The position numbers and the translations under genes were made by a program. The notes beneath the pieces were generated by a model, which saw nothing but the letters and a program-made list of their open reading frames with translations, was not told the origin of the DNA and did not search any database. From Anisus vortex (taxonomy: Eukaryota; Mollusca; Gastropoda; Planorbidae), in assembly GCA_949126835.1 (NCBI GenBank), contig OX421502.1, positions 41,377,473 through 41,441,472 of the forward strand: a stretch of 64,000 nucleotides of DNA, written 5' to 3'. Positions 1 through 14,700 of this stretch are shown here, piece after piece (the stretch's first letter is position 1; each line of letters starts with the position of its first letter).

Positions 1-2120
1 TAAATGTTCCAAGAGATTTGTATTTAGATAAATGTTCCAAGAGACTTGTATTTAGATAAATGTTCCCAAGATACTTGTATTTAGATAAATGTGCCAAGAG
101 ATTTGTATTTAGATAAATGTTCCAAGAGATTTGTATTTAGATAAATGTTCCAAGAGATTTGTATTTAGATAAATGTTCCAAGAGACTTGTATTTAGATAA
201 ATGTTCCCAAGATACTTGTATTTAGATAAATGTGCCAAGAGATTTGTATTTAGATAAATGTTCCAAGAGATTTGTATTTAGATAAATGTTCCAAGAGACT
301 TGTATTTAGATAAATGTTCCCAAGAGACTTGTATTTAGATAAATGTTCCAAGAGATTTGTATTTAGATAAATGTTCCAAGAGATTTGTATTTAGATAAAT
401 GTTCCAAGAGATTTGTATTTAGATAAATGTTCCAAGAGACTTGTATTTAGATAAATGTTCCCAAGAGACTTGTATTTAGATAAATGTTCCAAGAGACTTG
501 TATTTAGATAAATGTTCCCAAGAGACTTGTATTTAGAAAAATGTTCCCAAGAGACTTGTATTTAGATAAATGTTCCAAGAGACTTGTGTTTAGATAAATG
601 TTCCAAGAGATTTATATTTAGATAAATGTTCCAAGAGACTTGTATTTAGATAAATGTTCCAAGAGATTTGCATTTAGATAAATGTTCCCAAGATACTTGT
701 ATTTAGATAAATGTTCCAAGAGACTTGTATTTAGATAAATGTTCCAAGAGATTTGTATTTAGATAAATGTTCCCAAGATACTTGTATTTAGATAAATGTT
801 CCAAGAGACTTGTATTTAGATAAATGTGCCAAGAGATTTGTATTTAGATAAATGTTCCAAGAGATTTGTATTTAGATAAATGTTCCCAAGAGATTTGTAT
901 TTAGATAAATGTTCCCAAGATACTTGTATTTAGATAAATGTTCCAAGAGACTTGTATTTAGATAAATGTTCCCAAGATACTTGTATTTGGATAAATGTTC
1001 CCAAGATACTTGTATTTAGAAAAAAATGTTCCCAAGATACTTGTATTTAGATAAATGTTCCAAGAGACTTGTATTTAGATAAATGTTCCCAAGATACTTG
1101 TATTTAGATAAATGTTCCCAAGATACTTGTATTTAGATAAATGTTCCAAGAGACTTGTATTTAGATAAATGTCCCAAGAGACTTGTATTTAGATAAATGT
1201 TCCAAGAGACTTGTATTTAGATAAATGTTCCAAGAGACTTGTATTTAGATAAATGTTCCCAAGATACTTGTATTTGGATAAATGTTCCCAAGATACTTGT
1301 ATTTAGATAAATGTTCCCAAGATACTTGTATTTAGATAAATGTTCCAAGATACTTGTATTTAGATAAATGTTCCCAAGATACTTGTATTTAGATAAATGT
1401 TCCCAAGAGACTTGTATTTAGATAAATGTTCCAAGAGACTTGTATTTAGATAAATGTTCCCAAGATACTTGTATTTGGATAAATGTTCCCAAGATACTTG
1501 TATTTAGATAAATGTTCCCAAGATACTTGTATTTAGATAAATGTTCCCAAGATACTTGTATTTAGATAAATGTTCCCAAGATACTTGTATTTAGATAAAT
1601 GTTCCCAAGAGACTTGAATTTAGATAAATGTTCCCAAGATACTTGTATTTAGATAAATGTTCCAAGAGACTTGTATTTAGATAAATGTTCCCAAGATACT
1701 TGTATTTAGATAAATGTTCCCAAGATACTTGTATTTAGATAAATGTTCCCAAGATACTTGTATTTAGATAAATGTTCCTAAGATACTTGTATTTAGATAA
1801 ATGTTCCCAAGATACTTGTATTTAGATAAATGTTCCCAAGAGACTTGTATTTAGATAAATGTTCCCAAGAGACTTGTATTTAGATAAATGTTCCAAGATA
1901 CTTGTATTTAGATAAATGTGCCAAGAGATTTGTATTTAGATAAATGTTCCAAGAGATTTGTATTTAGATAAATGTTCCCAAGAGACTTGAATTTAGATAA
2001 ATGTTCCCAAGATACTTGTATTTAGATAAATGTTCCAAGAGACTTGTATTTAGATAAATGTCCCAAGAGATTTGTATTTAGATAAATGTGCCAAGATATT
2101 TGTATTTAGATAAATGTTTT
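1..2120. repeat. 28-29 bp minisatellite, left edge
   Basis: Roughly 74 head-to-tail copies of a unit beginning taaatgttccaagagatttg. Variants alternate between ccaagaga and cccaagata cores. The array starts before the window and decays at about 2120. No gene is seen in it. It probably lies in the intron upstream of the first visible KIDINS220 exon. Confidence 0.95.
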
Positions 2121-2489
2121 GAGACGTGCCACTTAAATCTTTGTTGTGCTCCTATCCGTGAATCCCAAATACCCAATGCCCTCTCACCAAATGAACAATA
2201 TTTATCAACATTTAGTTTAAGGATTTTCTTTCACTACTTGATATGTGTTTCTCAAACAGACATGTTTCATAAATGTGTGACTTGTTCAAAAATGTCTTGG
2301 AACAGATCAACATTTTTGTGCCTTTACAAAACTTAAGCTGATGATTAAAAAAGCCTTATTACTAGTAGATGCTGACAGCTATTTAGGCTATCACTATAAA
2401 AAATGTCATTAGTGTTGAGAAACAGCTTAGTGGAAGTTTCTCATTGACTTTTCATTTTAAAAAAAAACTTTTCCAGTATATTTTAAAAA
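2121..2489. other. intron sequence, no feature seen
   Basis: Unique AT-rich sequence between the satellite and the first visible exon. It contains short chance ORFs but no splice-bounded coding block and no similarity to the 5' end of KIDINS220. Confidence 0.6.
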
Positions 2490-2690
2490 AAGTTTGTGAA
2501 TAAAACTTCAATAAAATCTGTATCTACTCTATTTGTACAGAATGGTTGTACATTCAATAAAATCTGTATCTCTTTATTTGTACAGAAGGGTTGTACTGAA
2601 TAAACTTCAATAAAATCTCTATCTACTCTATTTGAACAGAATGGTTGTACATTCAATAAAATCTCTATCTACTCTATTTGAACAGAATGG
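2490..2690 (+). repeat. ~46 bp repeat that copies a splice acceptor
   Basis: Four copies of a unit ending in atttgwacag followed by the first bases of the next exon (aatggttgtacattc). The cag ends fall at 2540, 2585, 2639 and 2685. Only the last continues into open coding sequence. Translation from the copy at 2639 meets TGA after 13 codons. Confidence 0.85.
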
Positions 2691-2784
2691 TTGTACATTC
2701 CTAATGGTGGCCAGTGAACAAGGTGCTTTGAATATTGTGAAAGAACTGCTTCAGGCTGGAGTTGATCCCAATGCTGTTGATAAT
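2686..2784 (+). CDS. KIDINS220: KIDINS220 exon, ankyrin repeat 1 in window
   Basis: Exactly 33 codons, phase 0 at both ends, from [13 protein letters not shown] to DPNAVDN. It aligns with the human repeat NECGQTPLMIAAEQG. The acceptor is the last of four tandem cag copies and the donor is gtacgt. This is the first exon visible, so the start codon is upstream of the window. Confidence 0.93.
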
Positions 2785-5700
2785 GTACGTAAATAAATTT
2801 ATTCTTGTCAGTTTATAATTTGACCAAGCAAGTGCAAGTATTCTCTTTTCTCACACTTGAAATTAAAAAAAAAAAAATCAAACATTTAAATTTAAATTGT
2901 GTTTGAATTCTTTACAAATAGGAAAATTGGAGTGCTTTGCTTTGTGCTAGTAAAGAAGGTCATTTGGAAATTGTTATAGAGTTATTGGAAAGAAATGTGA
3001 ATATAGAACATGCTGATATGGTGAGTTCTGCCATGATTGACATTATAATTTCATGATATTGTTTAATAGAGTATTTAGTTTTATACAGAGATTTGATGAA
3101 ACTATAGAGAAGTGACTTAACCCATCCCATACTGACATACGTTTCTGCTATAGCATACTTTCAGTCCTGGCCATTATTTTACTAATTACGTCAATAGGGT
3201 TCCAAAATTATTTTTTGACTTTTTTGTTGGTACAAATTGATAATAACATGTAGAGAGTAAATTGCCAGGAACATAATAACTTACCTTATTAAAATAATTT
3301 AATTCATAAAATAATTGTATTAATTCGTAACATTAATTCATAAGAAAAAGTTTAATCAACACATTAGTAAAAAATAACAGAAGGTATTTCAATATCGTCC
3401 ATTACTTTCAATTAAAAAAAAATATTTGATAATATTTACATAAAACTGTAGAGAAAGTGACTTAATCTGTGATAATATTTACAGTGTGGATGGACACCTC
3501 TGATGTGGGCTTGCTACAAGGGTAATACCAATGTGGTTATAGAATTGTTGGACAGGGGAGCTAATCCAAATGTGAAAGCAGACGTAAGCCATATACTATA
3601 CAAAACTTTTATTGAAAAATATAGCACAACTTCTTGAGACCTTTGAAATATTATTAAGATTATTGTCGACTGCATAAAAACATTTTGTACACTTTTGACA
3701 GCACAACATGACATGCCTGGCATGGGCAGCAGGCAGAGGTCATACGGAAATAGCAAAGCTGCTTATAGACAAAGGAGCCAAAGTCAACACACCAGATAAG
3801 GTACTTGAAGATGTTTCATTTTGTGGCTTCCCAAAACGATAAAGATAATACTTATTGGTCTTTTTTTAAACATATAGCATCAAGTTACTACATAGTGAAC
3901 AAAATATAGGTTTAAATGATATAATAAAAACAAAAAGTATTACATAATAATTTTATATTAGAAACTAGTGAAGAGTTTATTTCTCACCTGTTATTGACAA
4001 CTTGAGCAATTTTTTTTTTATATAACATGTTAGAAAATATTTTAAAGTTTAGATATTTGTTTCCATATTAACATTTTAAAATGGATTGTTACTTGCTTTA
4101 AAATATATGACTATTAAAATATTTCATGAATATTGATACATCAACTCAGGGCCGTGGAGTCGGCAGATAAATGTTCCGACTCCAACTTTGACTCCTCAGT
4201 TTTTTGTACTTCCAACTCCGATTCCCCGACTCCGACTCCTCTGTACAACACTATGAAAAGTATAAGTATTGCCGCTCCTAATTGTGCGTTGCATGCCATA
4301 TAGTGAAGTACATGAAAAGCATGCTTCTTCACTGTCACTTAACGTGTTCGTAATGCGGTTTCGTGAGGCAATGTATGCATTGGTCTTTATTCTTACAGTA
4401 GAGAAGTCATTAATAATAACTTTTTGTGAATTGGGACATTTAAACTTGCTTTTTTAAAAATTACAATCTAAATTTAGTAGGAGTTGGAGTGGGTGCATTT
4501 TTTGCCAACTCCAGGTACCCCAAATTTCCTCCGACTAATCGACTTTAACTCCTACTCCACAGCCTTGCATCAACTAGCACAGGTAGATTTAGGTAGATTT
4601 AGTAAAACAATGTTACAGGGCTCTCACATAGTCAGAATTTAATTATGAATCTAAAACAATTTATTTTGGAAAAGTGAGTCTGGAATTTGTTAGGAAAAAA
4701 ATAATTTCAGAATTAAAGTTACATTGACAGGGTTTCCTGTGTTACATTGACAGGGTTTACTGTGTTACATTGACAGGGTTTACTGTGTTACATTGACAGG
4801 GTTTACTGTATTACATTGACAGGGTTTACTGTGTTACATTGACAGGGTTTCCTGTGTTACATTGACAGGGTTTACTGTGTTACATTGACAGGGTTTACTG
4901 TGTTACATTGACAGGGTTTACTGTGTTACATTGACAGGGTTTACTGTGTTACATTGACAGGGTTTACTGTGTTACATTGACAGGGTTTCCTGTGGCTCTT
5001 TTATTTCCATGAGGTAGTGAAACATTTCCAGGAATATTTTTTAATGTTCTAAAATCCTGGAAATTTTCCTGGAATTTGAATATTTCTCCTCATATATCCT
5101 AAAATGTAATGGACGTAGTTGTAAAAACATTTTCCATTATTGTACCCTAGACTTAGCTTAGACTACCTCTTCACTTCTATAGTGTAGCTTAAATTCTGTA
5201 AAACAACATCTCAAACTATTATAAATTTATATTATAGGCTGATTCTGCCTATCAAAAAACATATTTCCATTATATCTGACTATGGCCTTTTGATTTTATA
5301 CCAAAACATAATCATTCAATAGTTTAGTTAGGCCTCTAACTTCTTGGGATTCATTCAGGATGTCTGCTAATGGTACTATAAATCTTTTTCAAGGTTTTCA
5401 TAGCCACTAGATAGATATATGTTAATATTTGTAAGGTTAAATAGTGACAATCTTTTAAAAAGTTTTCATAGCCACTAGACTTTAAACCTCACTTCACGGA
5501 GTGATCGAATCGAGACTAATCTCTTAGGATTCGGAGGACAAACACACTTGTACTACGTAGCACAGCCAGGTTACCATAAAGGGATGGTGCAAACTGTGGA
5601 CCATTCCCATCTACTCTTTCCTCCTGCAGGCACCGCGAATCGAAATTGGGCCTAAATCGTCCGAAATAGGCACCAATAGGGCAGTGCCCTGTACGGAACT

Positions 5701-8700
5701 GAGCTATCGTAGCCTGTTCTCTCCTGCGGAGCTTTCACCACGGATCAGCTCGATTTGGCCGTTTTAGTTGCTGCCACACACCTCGACCCTTGTCAGACTC
5801 GTCCCAACTCTTGCCTCATTGTCTTGTCTCCCACTCACGAATTGATCTGCGGGCACTCGCGAAGGTGGACGGACCCTCCGGAGTGGGTGTCAGGGATCCC
5901 TTCTTGGCCAAGGCATCCACTATCTCATTGCCAGCGACTCCTGCATGACCTGGAATCCACTGCAAAATGACCTTCACCTCGTACCTGAGGATCAGATCGG
6001 AAATAGCAGCCAATAGTCGGACAAGCAGATCGGGCCATGTTCCCAAGCCGTCGATGGCTTGGAGTACTGAAAGCGCATCAGTGAAGATAACCACATCAGC
6101 ACGAGCAGCTGTTGTGTCTTCGAACGTTTTCCCAATTGCCACAGCAGCAATTCTGATGGCTTCCATCTCCGCATCAAAGATGCAGATTGCTCCACAGGGC
6201 CCACTTAGCTCAACCCGTTTTTCTTCTGCCTTCGGGTACGACACAAGAGCACTATACCCAGAACGCGCTTCGGTCCCACTGATCGCGCTCCCATCAGTGT
6301 ATGCCTCAACGAATCCCGAGTATGCACGTACCGTCCTTAGAGCAGCTGCATGCCTCTCAGTCAGGCAAGCGCTGAGTCCGAATGCTTCCATCAGGTTCGT
6401 CCGTATCTCTGGCAGGTTGAAAGAGAGCACAGATCTCAATGCAGTCCTTCATGCACCACGCACTGAAGCTCAGCGAAGAGATCGGACTCCCGGTCGACCG
6501 CATGCCCCTGCGGACGGGAGTGGAACCTCCTCCTCACCTATCTTTCATAACCACTAGATAGATATATGTTATTATTTGTAAGGTTAAATAGTGACAATCT
6601 TTTAAAAAGTTTTCATAACCACTAGATAGATATATGTTAATATTTGTAAGGTTAAATAGTGACAATCTTTTAAAAAGGTCGAGAAGAAAAATAAAATATA
6701 ATAAACATAAAAAAACAACACAGATTTTAGTTAAAAACTTATCAGGGAAATGACCAAGTGAAAAATAACCCAACTGCCCAGTTCCACTCGCAAGTTGTAA
6801 AATGGGTTGTGCATAAGGTTTACACAGGATGTGGGCAGTAACCATAGGCACATCCTAATCCACAGGGAAGATAAGGAAGATAGATAAAAGACATACAAAA
6901 ACACTTTCTGGTACTACAAGAAACAGTTTTTGAATCACATATGAAGCAAGAAAGACTCAAAACTGTTAAACATTCCAGAGCAGTCTTTAAACATTGCTTA
7001 AATCCACATTGCAAAAATAATTCTGGATGGAGCTGGAAGAGCTACATGGCCATACCAAAACTACTTACCATTTTGAACCCCATTGCTAAAAACCATTCTG
7101 AACCCCATTGCTAAGTACCATTCTGAACCCCGCTAAGTACCATTTTGAACCCCATTGCTAAGTACCATTATGAACACCATTGCTAAAAACCATTCTGAAC
7201 CCCATGGCCAAGTACCATTCTGAACCCCATTGCTAAGTACCATTCTGAACCCCATTGCTAAAAACCATTCTGAACCCCATTGCTAAGTACCATTCTGAAC
7301 CCCATTGCTAAGTATTATTCTGAACCCCATTGCTAAGTACCATTCTGAACCCCATTGCTAAGAGCTTTAGTAAATAATAGAGCCAAGTGCAGAATTAACT
7401 GTTGGAAAACAAAAAAAGTTAGCAGCCCAAAAAACAAAATGTCATCCCAGACCCATGAACCATGGGAAAAAACTAGCAACAGAAATCAAGAACAAAGGAG
7501 AACTATTTAACACTTTGCAAGCACTAACAAATTACAATCAAAAACACCTGGATAAAATCTTAAAAGGTTTGGAGAAGCAAGAGAAAAGTCCATCTGCCAA
7601 CATTAGACACACATAGTGAGAACTCAGTTTTGCTATGAAAAAAACTACTCAAAATTAGGAAGTCCCCCGGTTCTGACAGAATAATATATATGAAATGATT
7701 GAGTGGTTGGGCCCTATTGCTAAGGATGTGCTGCTAAAATACATGAATACAGCTCGAGCGACAGGATCATTGTCAATAAAATGGAGAACAGCCAAATACA
7801 TACCTATACCCAAGAAAAACCACCTGGAGATCCTAAGAGATATAGACCAATATCTTAAACATCAAATATAGACAAACTTGTTAAAAAATGCTCAACGCTC
7901 AATTATATTGGTGATTTAAACACACACACACTCATTACACAACATACACACTCATTACACAACACACACACTCATTACACAACACACACACTCATTACAC
8001 AACACACACACTCATTACACAACACACACTCATTACACAACACAAAACACACACACTCATTACACAACACACACACTCATTACACAACACACACACTCAT
8101 TACACAACACACACACTCATTACACAACACACACACTCATTACACAACATACACACTCATTACACAACACATACACACTCATTACACAACACACACACTC
8201 ATTACACAACACACAACACACACTCATTACACAACACAAAACACACACACTCATTACACAACACACACACACTCATTACACAACACACACACTAATTACA
8301 CAACACACACACTCATTACACAATACACACACTCATTACACAACACACACACACTCATTACACAACACACATGCAGGGTTAAAGAATTTAGAAATCCTAT
8401 AGGACAGAAGATCTCCTCTACAGATTCATACAAGTCACAACCAATGGATTTCAAAACAATAAACCTACATCATTGACCTTCAACAAGCATAAGACAAGGT
8501 GAACAGGACTGTTTGTGAAAATGAGGAAGATGGGAATACAAAAAAAATATGTCATTGGATAAAGGCATTCCTACAAAACAGAAACTATCCAGACAAATTT
8601 TAAAGGAGCAATATCAGACTCCCCACAAGCATCAGCCCTCATCTTCTTCCTCACATTTATTAATGGCCTGCAGGATCTCATTATAGTAAACATGGTAGTG

Positions 8701-11700
8701 TATGCAGATGACTTTTTAAGATGAACACCACAGAAATACCTAGTTTTAACAAGGATAAAATACCAAGTTTAAACAAGGATAAAATACCAAGTTTTAACAA
8801 GGATAAAATACCAAGTTTAAACAAGGATAAAATACCAAGTTTAAACAAGGATAAAATACCAAGTTTAAACAAGGATAAAATACCAAGTTTTAACAAGGAT
8901 AAAATACCAAGTTTAAACAAGGATAAAATACCAAGTTTAAACAAGGATAAAATACCAAGTTTAAACAAGGATAAAATACCAAGTTTAAACAAGGATAAAA
9001 TACCAAGTTTTAACAAGGATAAAATACCAAGTTTAAACAAGGATAAAATACCAAGTTTAAACAAGGATAAAATACCAAGTTTAAACAAGGATAAAATACC
9101 AAGTTTAAACAAGGATAAAATACCAAGTTTTAACAAGGATAAAATACCAAGTTTAAACAAGGATAAAATACCAAGTTTAAACAAGGATAAAATACCAAGT
9201 TTAAACAAGGATAAAATACCAAGTTTAAACAAGGATAAAATACCAAGTTTAAACAAGGATAAAATACCAAGTTTTAACAAGGATAAAATACCAAGTTTAA
9301 ACAAGGATAAAATACCAAGTTTTAACAAGGAAAAACTAAAGAAAGCACTGCCTACTTTATCATCAACACCAAGCTTTGGAAAATAAATATAAACAAATAA
9401 AAAACAGTATACTCTATTTTCAGTAATGTCAACAACAAAAAAAACCAAAACTCCACTAGAGTGTACAACCTATAAACTTGATTCTGTCCTGTTACACACC
9501 CTCCCACACCCTCCCACACCCTCCCACACCCTCCCACACCCTCCCACACCCTCCCACACCCTCCCACACCCTCCCACACCCTCCCACACCCTGTAACATG
9601 CTGAGGAAATTAAATTTTCATAAGCAATAAAACAAAAAAGGTCCAGAGTTGGTTTTGATGACAGAGTTTGAGTAGGACTAGTTGTTACAAAGTAATAAAA
9701 TTGGGTTATCTACAGGCAGTGGCGTAGCTAGGGGAGGGGGGGTCCAAATTCAAAAGTCCACCTGGGCCCCTACTTGTGTGTGGGGGGGGGGGCTCTCAAA
9801 GGAGTGTCAGAAATATTTTTTTGCAGGGGCCCCCAAAGGAGTGTCTGAAAAGTTTTTTTTGCAAGGGCCCCTAAAGAGGTCAATCCCCCCCGGGGCCCCC
9901 AAATCCCTAGCTACGCCACTGTCTACAGGTCCATTTAACCTTGCAATAGCTATGTTTTCTGTATACTTGTCAAAGGGATAGTTTTCTTTATAATTTATAT
10001 ATTGTTCATTTGTATTGTAAATGTGTCGTGTTTGTCAATACTTAGTATACTTAGTATATTAAATGATAATAATTTTATATGTATAGCGCTGCTAACAAAC
10101 ATTAAGTAAGCTCAGAGCACATTTAACATTGAGCAACAAACAACTAAGAACATGGATATACCGTAATCTCTAAGCTAAAAATATAAAGCTAATTCATAAT
10201 TTAAAACTTGACAAACATAAAACAAGGCATTGTTCACATCTTTTAATGTTAGTTTTACTAACAGAATTCTCCAAGAAATAAAAAAAACAACTTTAGTTGC
10301 AGGATCCTTTAATATTTGTTTGATGTAGTCATGAATTTTTAATGTTTAGTCTGGGAAAAGTTTGGAATCTTTTTTGTAAAAATAAAATGTGAGAGCCTTG
10401 TTTGTCTACATTGAACTTATTTTAACTTTGTATATTTGATTGCTTGAATTAATATGGATAAACTCCTTTGTTTTCATTTATTCTCAGTACGGTACAACAC
10501 CTTTAATCTGGGCTGCTAGAAAAGGACATTTAGAAATTGTTGATGCTTTGTTAGCAGAGGGAGTAAATGTTGATGCTTCTGGCATGGTATGTGTTACATT
10601 ACTGTTTAGAACCCCAATAGTTGATGTGCTTAGTCTAACCTCAGGATTTGTACAGTTTGAGAAAGTTTGGGATAAACTGACTTAATTTTGTCAATTTTGG
10701 CAAACTTTGTGAAAACTGACCAAGATTTGGGAAAGCTAGTAAATTAAACAGATAAAACAGTGAGCAAAAGACTTCTTTTAATTTATTGAAAAGGAAATAA
10801 TTATGAAGTGATGTTGAATAACTATGAAGTGATGTTGAATAACTATGAAGTGATGTTGAATAATTATGAAGTGATGTTGAAAAGTCATACATAAAATTTC
10901 CATAAAGTTTTTTCTCTTAAATAATTATTTAGAAAACATCCTTAATCATTCTTTCTTCCTTTATACACTGTCAGTAAATATTAAGAAAGGCATTCTAGTG
11001 AGAATGTGTTGAGGACTTTTTTTTAAAGTCAGTAAAAAGTTTTTGGAATTTTAAAACAATTTTAGAGTAAAAATCCTGAATCTTTAGTTTTCAAATGAGA
11101 CTAAATTTTATTTTCACTTTATCTAAGTTAGAATTTAGTTTGATTTACTTTGGTGAATGTGGCTAAGGCCTTAGAAAATTAAATATTTTACAACTGTGTC
11201 ATTGTTATTGGATATTCACAGATATACATAGTAATTGACAGTTATTGTAATAATTATATGTATAATATTAATATCTGAAAGGTATATTATATACTTGCAT
11301 TTAAGTCCGCATCTTTAGTTCTATGTTCATTTAGTGTGAAATGTATTTTATGTACTATGTTCATTTAGTTATCATTATTTCTGAAGTATACTCTGAACTG
11401 ATTTGAATGCTGTTTTATTTGTTGCCAGAATTCATGGACTCCTATATTAATTGCCACTAAAGGTGGACATTTTGATGTAGTCAGATCACTTCTTCAATAC
11501 GACCCAAATGTGAATGCAACAGACAAGGTACTTCTCTTTACTTTAAATGACAATATTATCTTTAATGAGTCTCATTCCATTTGTTTGAAATTAAAATAAT
11601 TATAATAATTGTGTCGTTTGTTAACATTATCTAATGCTAATAACATAACATATAGCTGACTTTTGTACTTTAATTTGATCTATGACTGAATACTATGATG

Positions 11701-14700
11701 TGTTAACTGTGTAGGTAAATACTATGATGTCTGGCTAAATACCACCTAAATGACATGATGTGTAGCTGAATGATGTGATGTAGCTAAATGATATGATGTC
11801 CATTCTAGGATGTTTATCTAATTGACATGATGTCTATTCTAGGATTTTTAAAATTTAAATGACATGAAGTCTATTCTAGGATTTTTTTAAAATCTAAATG
11901 ACATGATGTCAATTCTAGGATTTTTAAAAATCTAAATGACATGATGTAAATTCTAGGACTTTTTATCTAAATGACATGATGTATATTTTAGGATGTTTAT
12001 CTAAATGGCATGATGTCTATTCTAGGATTTTTAAAATCTAAATGACATGATGTATATTCTAGGACTTTTTATCTAAATGACATGATGTATATTTTAGGAT
12101 GTTTATCTAAAAGACATGATGTCTGTTCTAGGATGGTTTGACAGCCCTAGCTATTGCTGCCCGTGAAGGTTATTTTGAGATAGTCAATGACTTACTGGCT
12201 AAGGGAGCCTATGTTAATTTGGCAGACAGAGTAAGCTTTTCTTATTTTACATTCATTCATCAAAGTTATCATTTATTTACAAGAAACTACTAATATATTT
12301 CTACATTGAAATTTAACATATATACTCGCATATAAGTTGCACCGGTGGATAAGTCGCACCCCTAGTCTTATATGTTGTCATTGACCCACACATAAGTCGC
12401 ACCCCGACTTCCAGGGATTACACTGCCTTTTAACTTCTTAAAAATGCATACCTTTTAAACATAAAATAAAGGTTACTAAATATTCACCCTAATTTGGAAA
12501 CTTTCCTTAAAAAATGGTTTTAATCGTGCATAAGGCAAACAGAATTAAATAAAGGCAGGGCTTCATTTATTTTAAACAACCGATCAACAGGCCTACAGAC
12601 ATGAGTGATATGGGAAATTTAGGTATCTGTTTCTTCATCTAAGTCCCTTTCCCTACTCAGGTTCCTAGCCCTATAGTGGGTGGACACACAAAAAAGTCTT
12701 TGAAGTGCGTCATTCGACGTATTGATGACGTGCTATACAAGTGCCCTAATTACCATTAACATTGTTTGTAATGATTTCAAGCGCGATGGCGCGACCGACA
12801 ATCTGCTGTGTTTTTTTCAACTCCTACATGCATCTAATGAAAAATGACACGCTCTATTGACATTTCAAGCATTATTTTTTATTTGAAAATAAAAAGTTTG
12901 AGTGCAGAATGTTTCCAAAATGAAATGTGTCGATCGGCCGATCATGGTTTTGGAAAAAATTGCTAGGACATGGTGCCCGCGGTTTTCTCGGAATGCTAAA
13001 CAGTCACTGCCTTAGTAGGCTATAGGCCTAGGTCATATGTCCTAAATAAAACACATCTTAAGCTACTTTACTAGTGTACAAGCTTATAGGCCTAGAGAGG
13101 CTTTTTACACATTTACAATTCTTTCCATAATGTAATTTGCTTTCAATTACACATTTACAATTCTTTCCATAATGTAATTTGCTTTCAATTACACATTTAC
13201 AATTCTTTCCATAATGTAATTTGCTTTCAATTACACATTTACAATGCTTTCCATAATGTAATTTGCTTTCAATTACACATTTACAATGCTTTCCATAATG
13301 TAATTTGCTTTCAATTACACATTTACAATGCTTTCCATAATGTAATTTGCTTTCAATTACACATTTACAATTCTTTCCATAATGTAATTTGCTTTCAATT
13401 ACACATTTACAATTCTTTCCATAATGTAATTTGCTTTCAATTACACATTTACAATTCTTTCCATAATGTAATTTGCTTTCAATTACCCATTTACAATTCT
13501 TTCCATAATGTAATTTGCTTTCAATTACACATTTACAATTCTTTCCATAATGTAATTTGCTTTCAATTACACATTTACAATTCTTTCCATAATGTAATTT
13601 GCTTTCAATTACACATTTACAATTCTTTCCATAATGTAATTTGCTTTCAATTACACATTTACAATTCTTTCCATAATGTAATTAGCTTTCAATTACACAT
13701 TTACAATTCTTTCCATAATGTAATTTGCTTTCAATTACACATTTACAATTCTTTCCATAATGTAATTTGCTTTCAATTACACATTTACAATTCTTTCCAT
13801 AATGTAATTTGCTTTCAATTACACATTTACAATTCTTTCCATAATGTAATTTGCTTTCAATTACACATTTACAATTCTTTCCATAATGTAATTTGCTTTC
13901 AATTACACATTTACAATTCTTTCCATAATGTAATTTGCTTTCAATTACACATTTACAATTCTTTCCATAATGTAATTTGCTTTCGATAGGCCTACAATAA
14001 AAATACCCCCCCCCCTTATCATATATATCATATATATATATATAAATCTCAAAAGGAATATGTGTGTGGCTATGTATGTACATACCGCATAATCTTTTTA
14101 AATACTGGACATAAAAATGTGAAATAATAATAATAATAATAATTGGTCATTTATATCGGTCCTCACTCCATGCTAATGCAAGCATTTGCTACAAATATTA
14201 TTTGCTTTACGGTGGTGAACACTGTCAAGGTTTAAAGAAAATTTAAATGACCGCAGTGGTCAGTTTAGTCAAAAAATGCGAATAAAACACAACTTTTGAT
14301 TCACATTGACTTTGCCAGTACAACTTTTTATCATTTTTCGATCGATCGCGCTAAAATTAAAGAAGAAAAAGGACGCGCTGAGATTATTTCTGTATTGCAT
14401 CATCAAATTTTGCACAGAGCTAACTAGCCGTCTTCTTTTAATGATGTCATCAAATTTTGCGTAGTTATGTTAAGTTTAACTTTGTTTCGATGTTTGCTAA
14501 TGTACTTTATGAATGAATAGAACAAAATATATTCACGTTTTAATTTGCGTAGTAATTTATAGCGGGCAATTTTTAAATTGTTATAATGGGTAATGGGTAA
14601 TGGTTTTAATAAGTAATTTATGTTGTAGCGGGCAAATAAAAAATTCCATCACGTTTAAGTTCGTGTCGTATACAAAATATAAAATGTGTAGTTTTTGCGG

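Noticed and set aside
1..2120. CRISPR-like regular repeat array.
   Set aside because: Units are contiguous with no unique spacers, and the context is an animal gene.
4141..4338. 65-residue minus ORF rich in Glu and Ser.
   Set aside because: Lies inside the hAT-type MITE with its ctccgactcc repeats.
5967..6557. 196-residue plus-strand ORF.
   Set aside because: Antisense shadow of the RNase H domain, whose catalytic motifs are on the minus strand.
8681..9448. 255- and 221-residue ORFs made of eight-residue repeats.
   Set aside because: Produced by the 24-bp period. The minus ORF overlaps the plus one completely, and flanking residues are unrelated to any family.
9682..9981. 99-residue plus ORF with a Gly/Pro-rich middle.
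   Set aside because: Covers the 205-bp MITE. The codons are those of its inverted repeats and homopolymers.
13682..14083. 133-residue minus-strand ORF with 14-residue repeats.
   Set aside because: Artefact of the 42-bp minisatellite.
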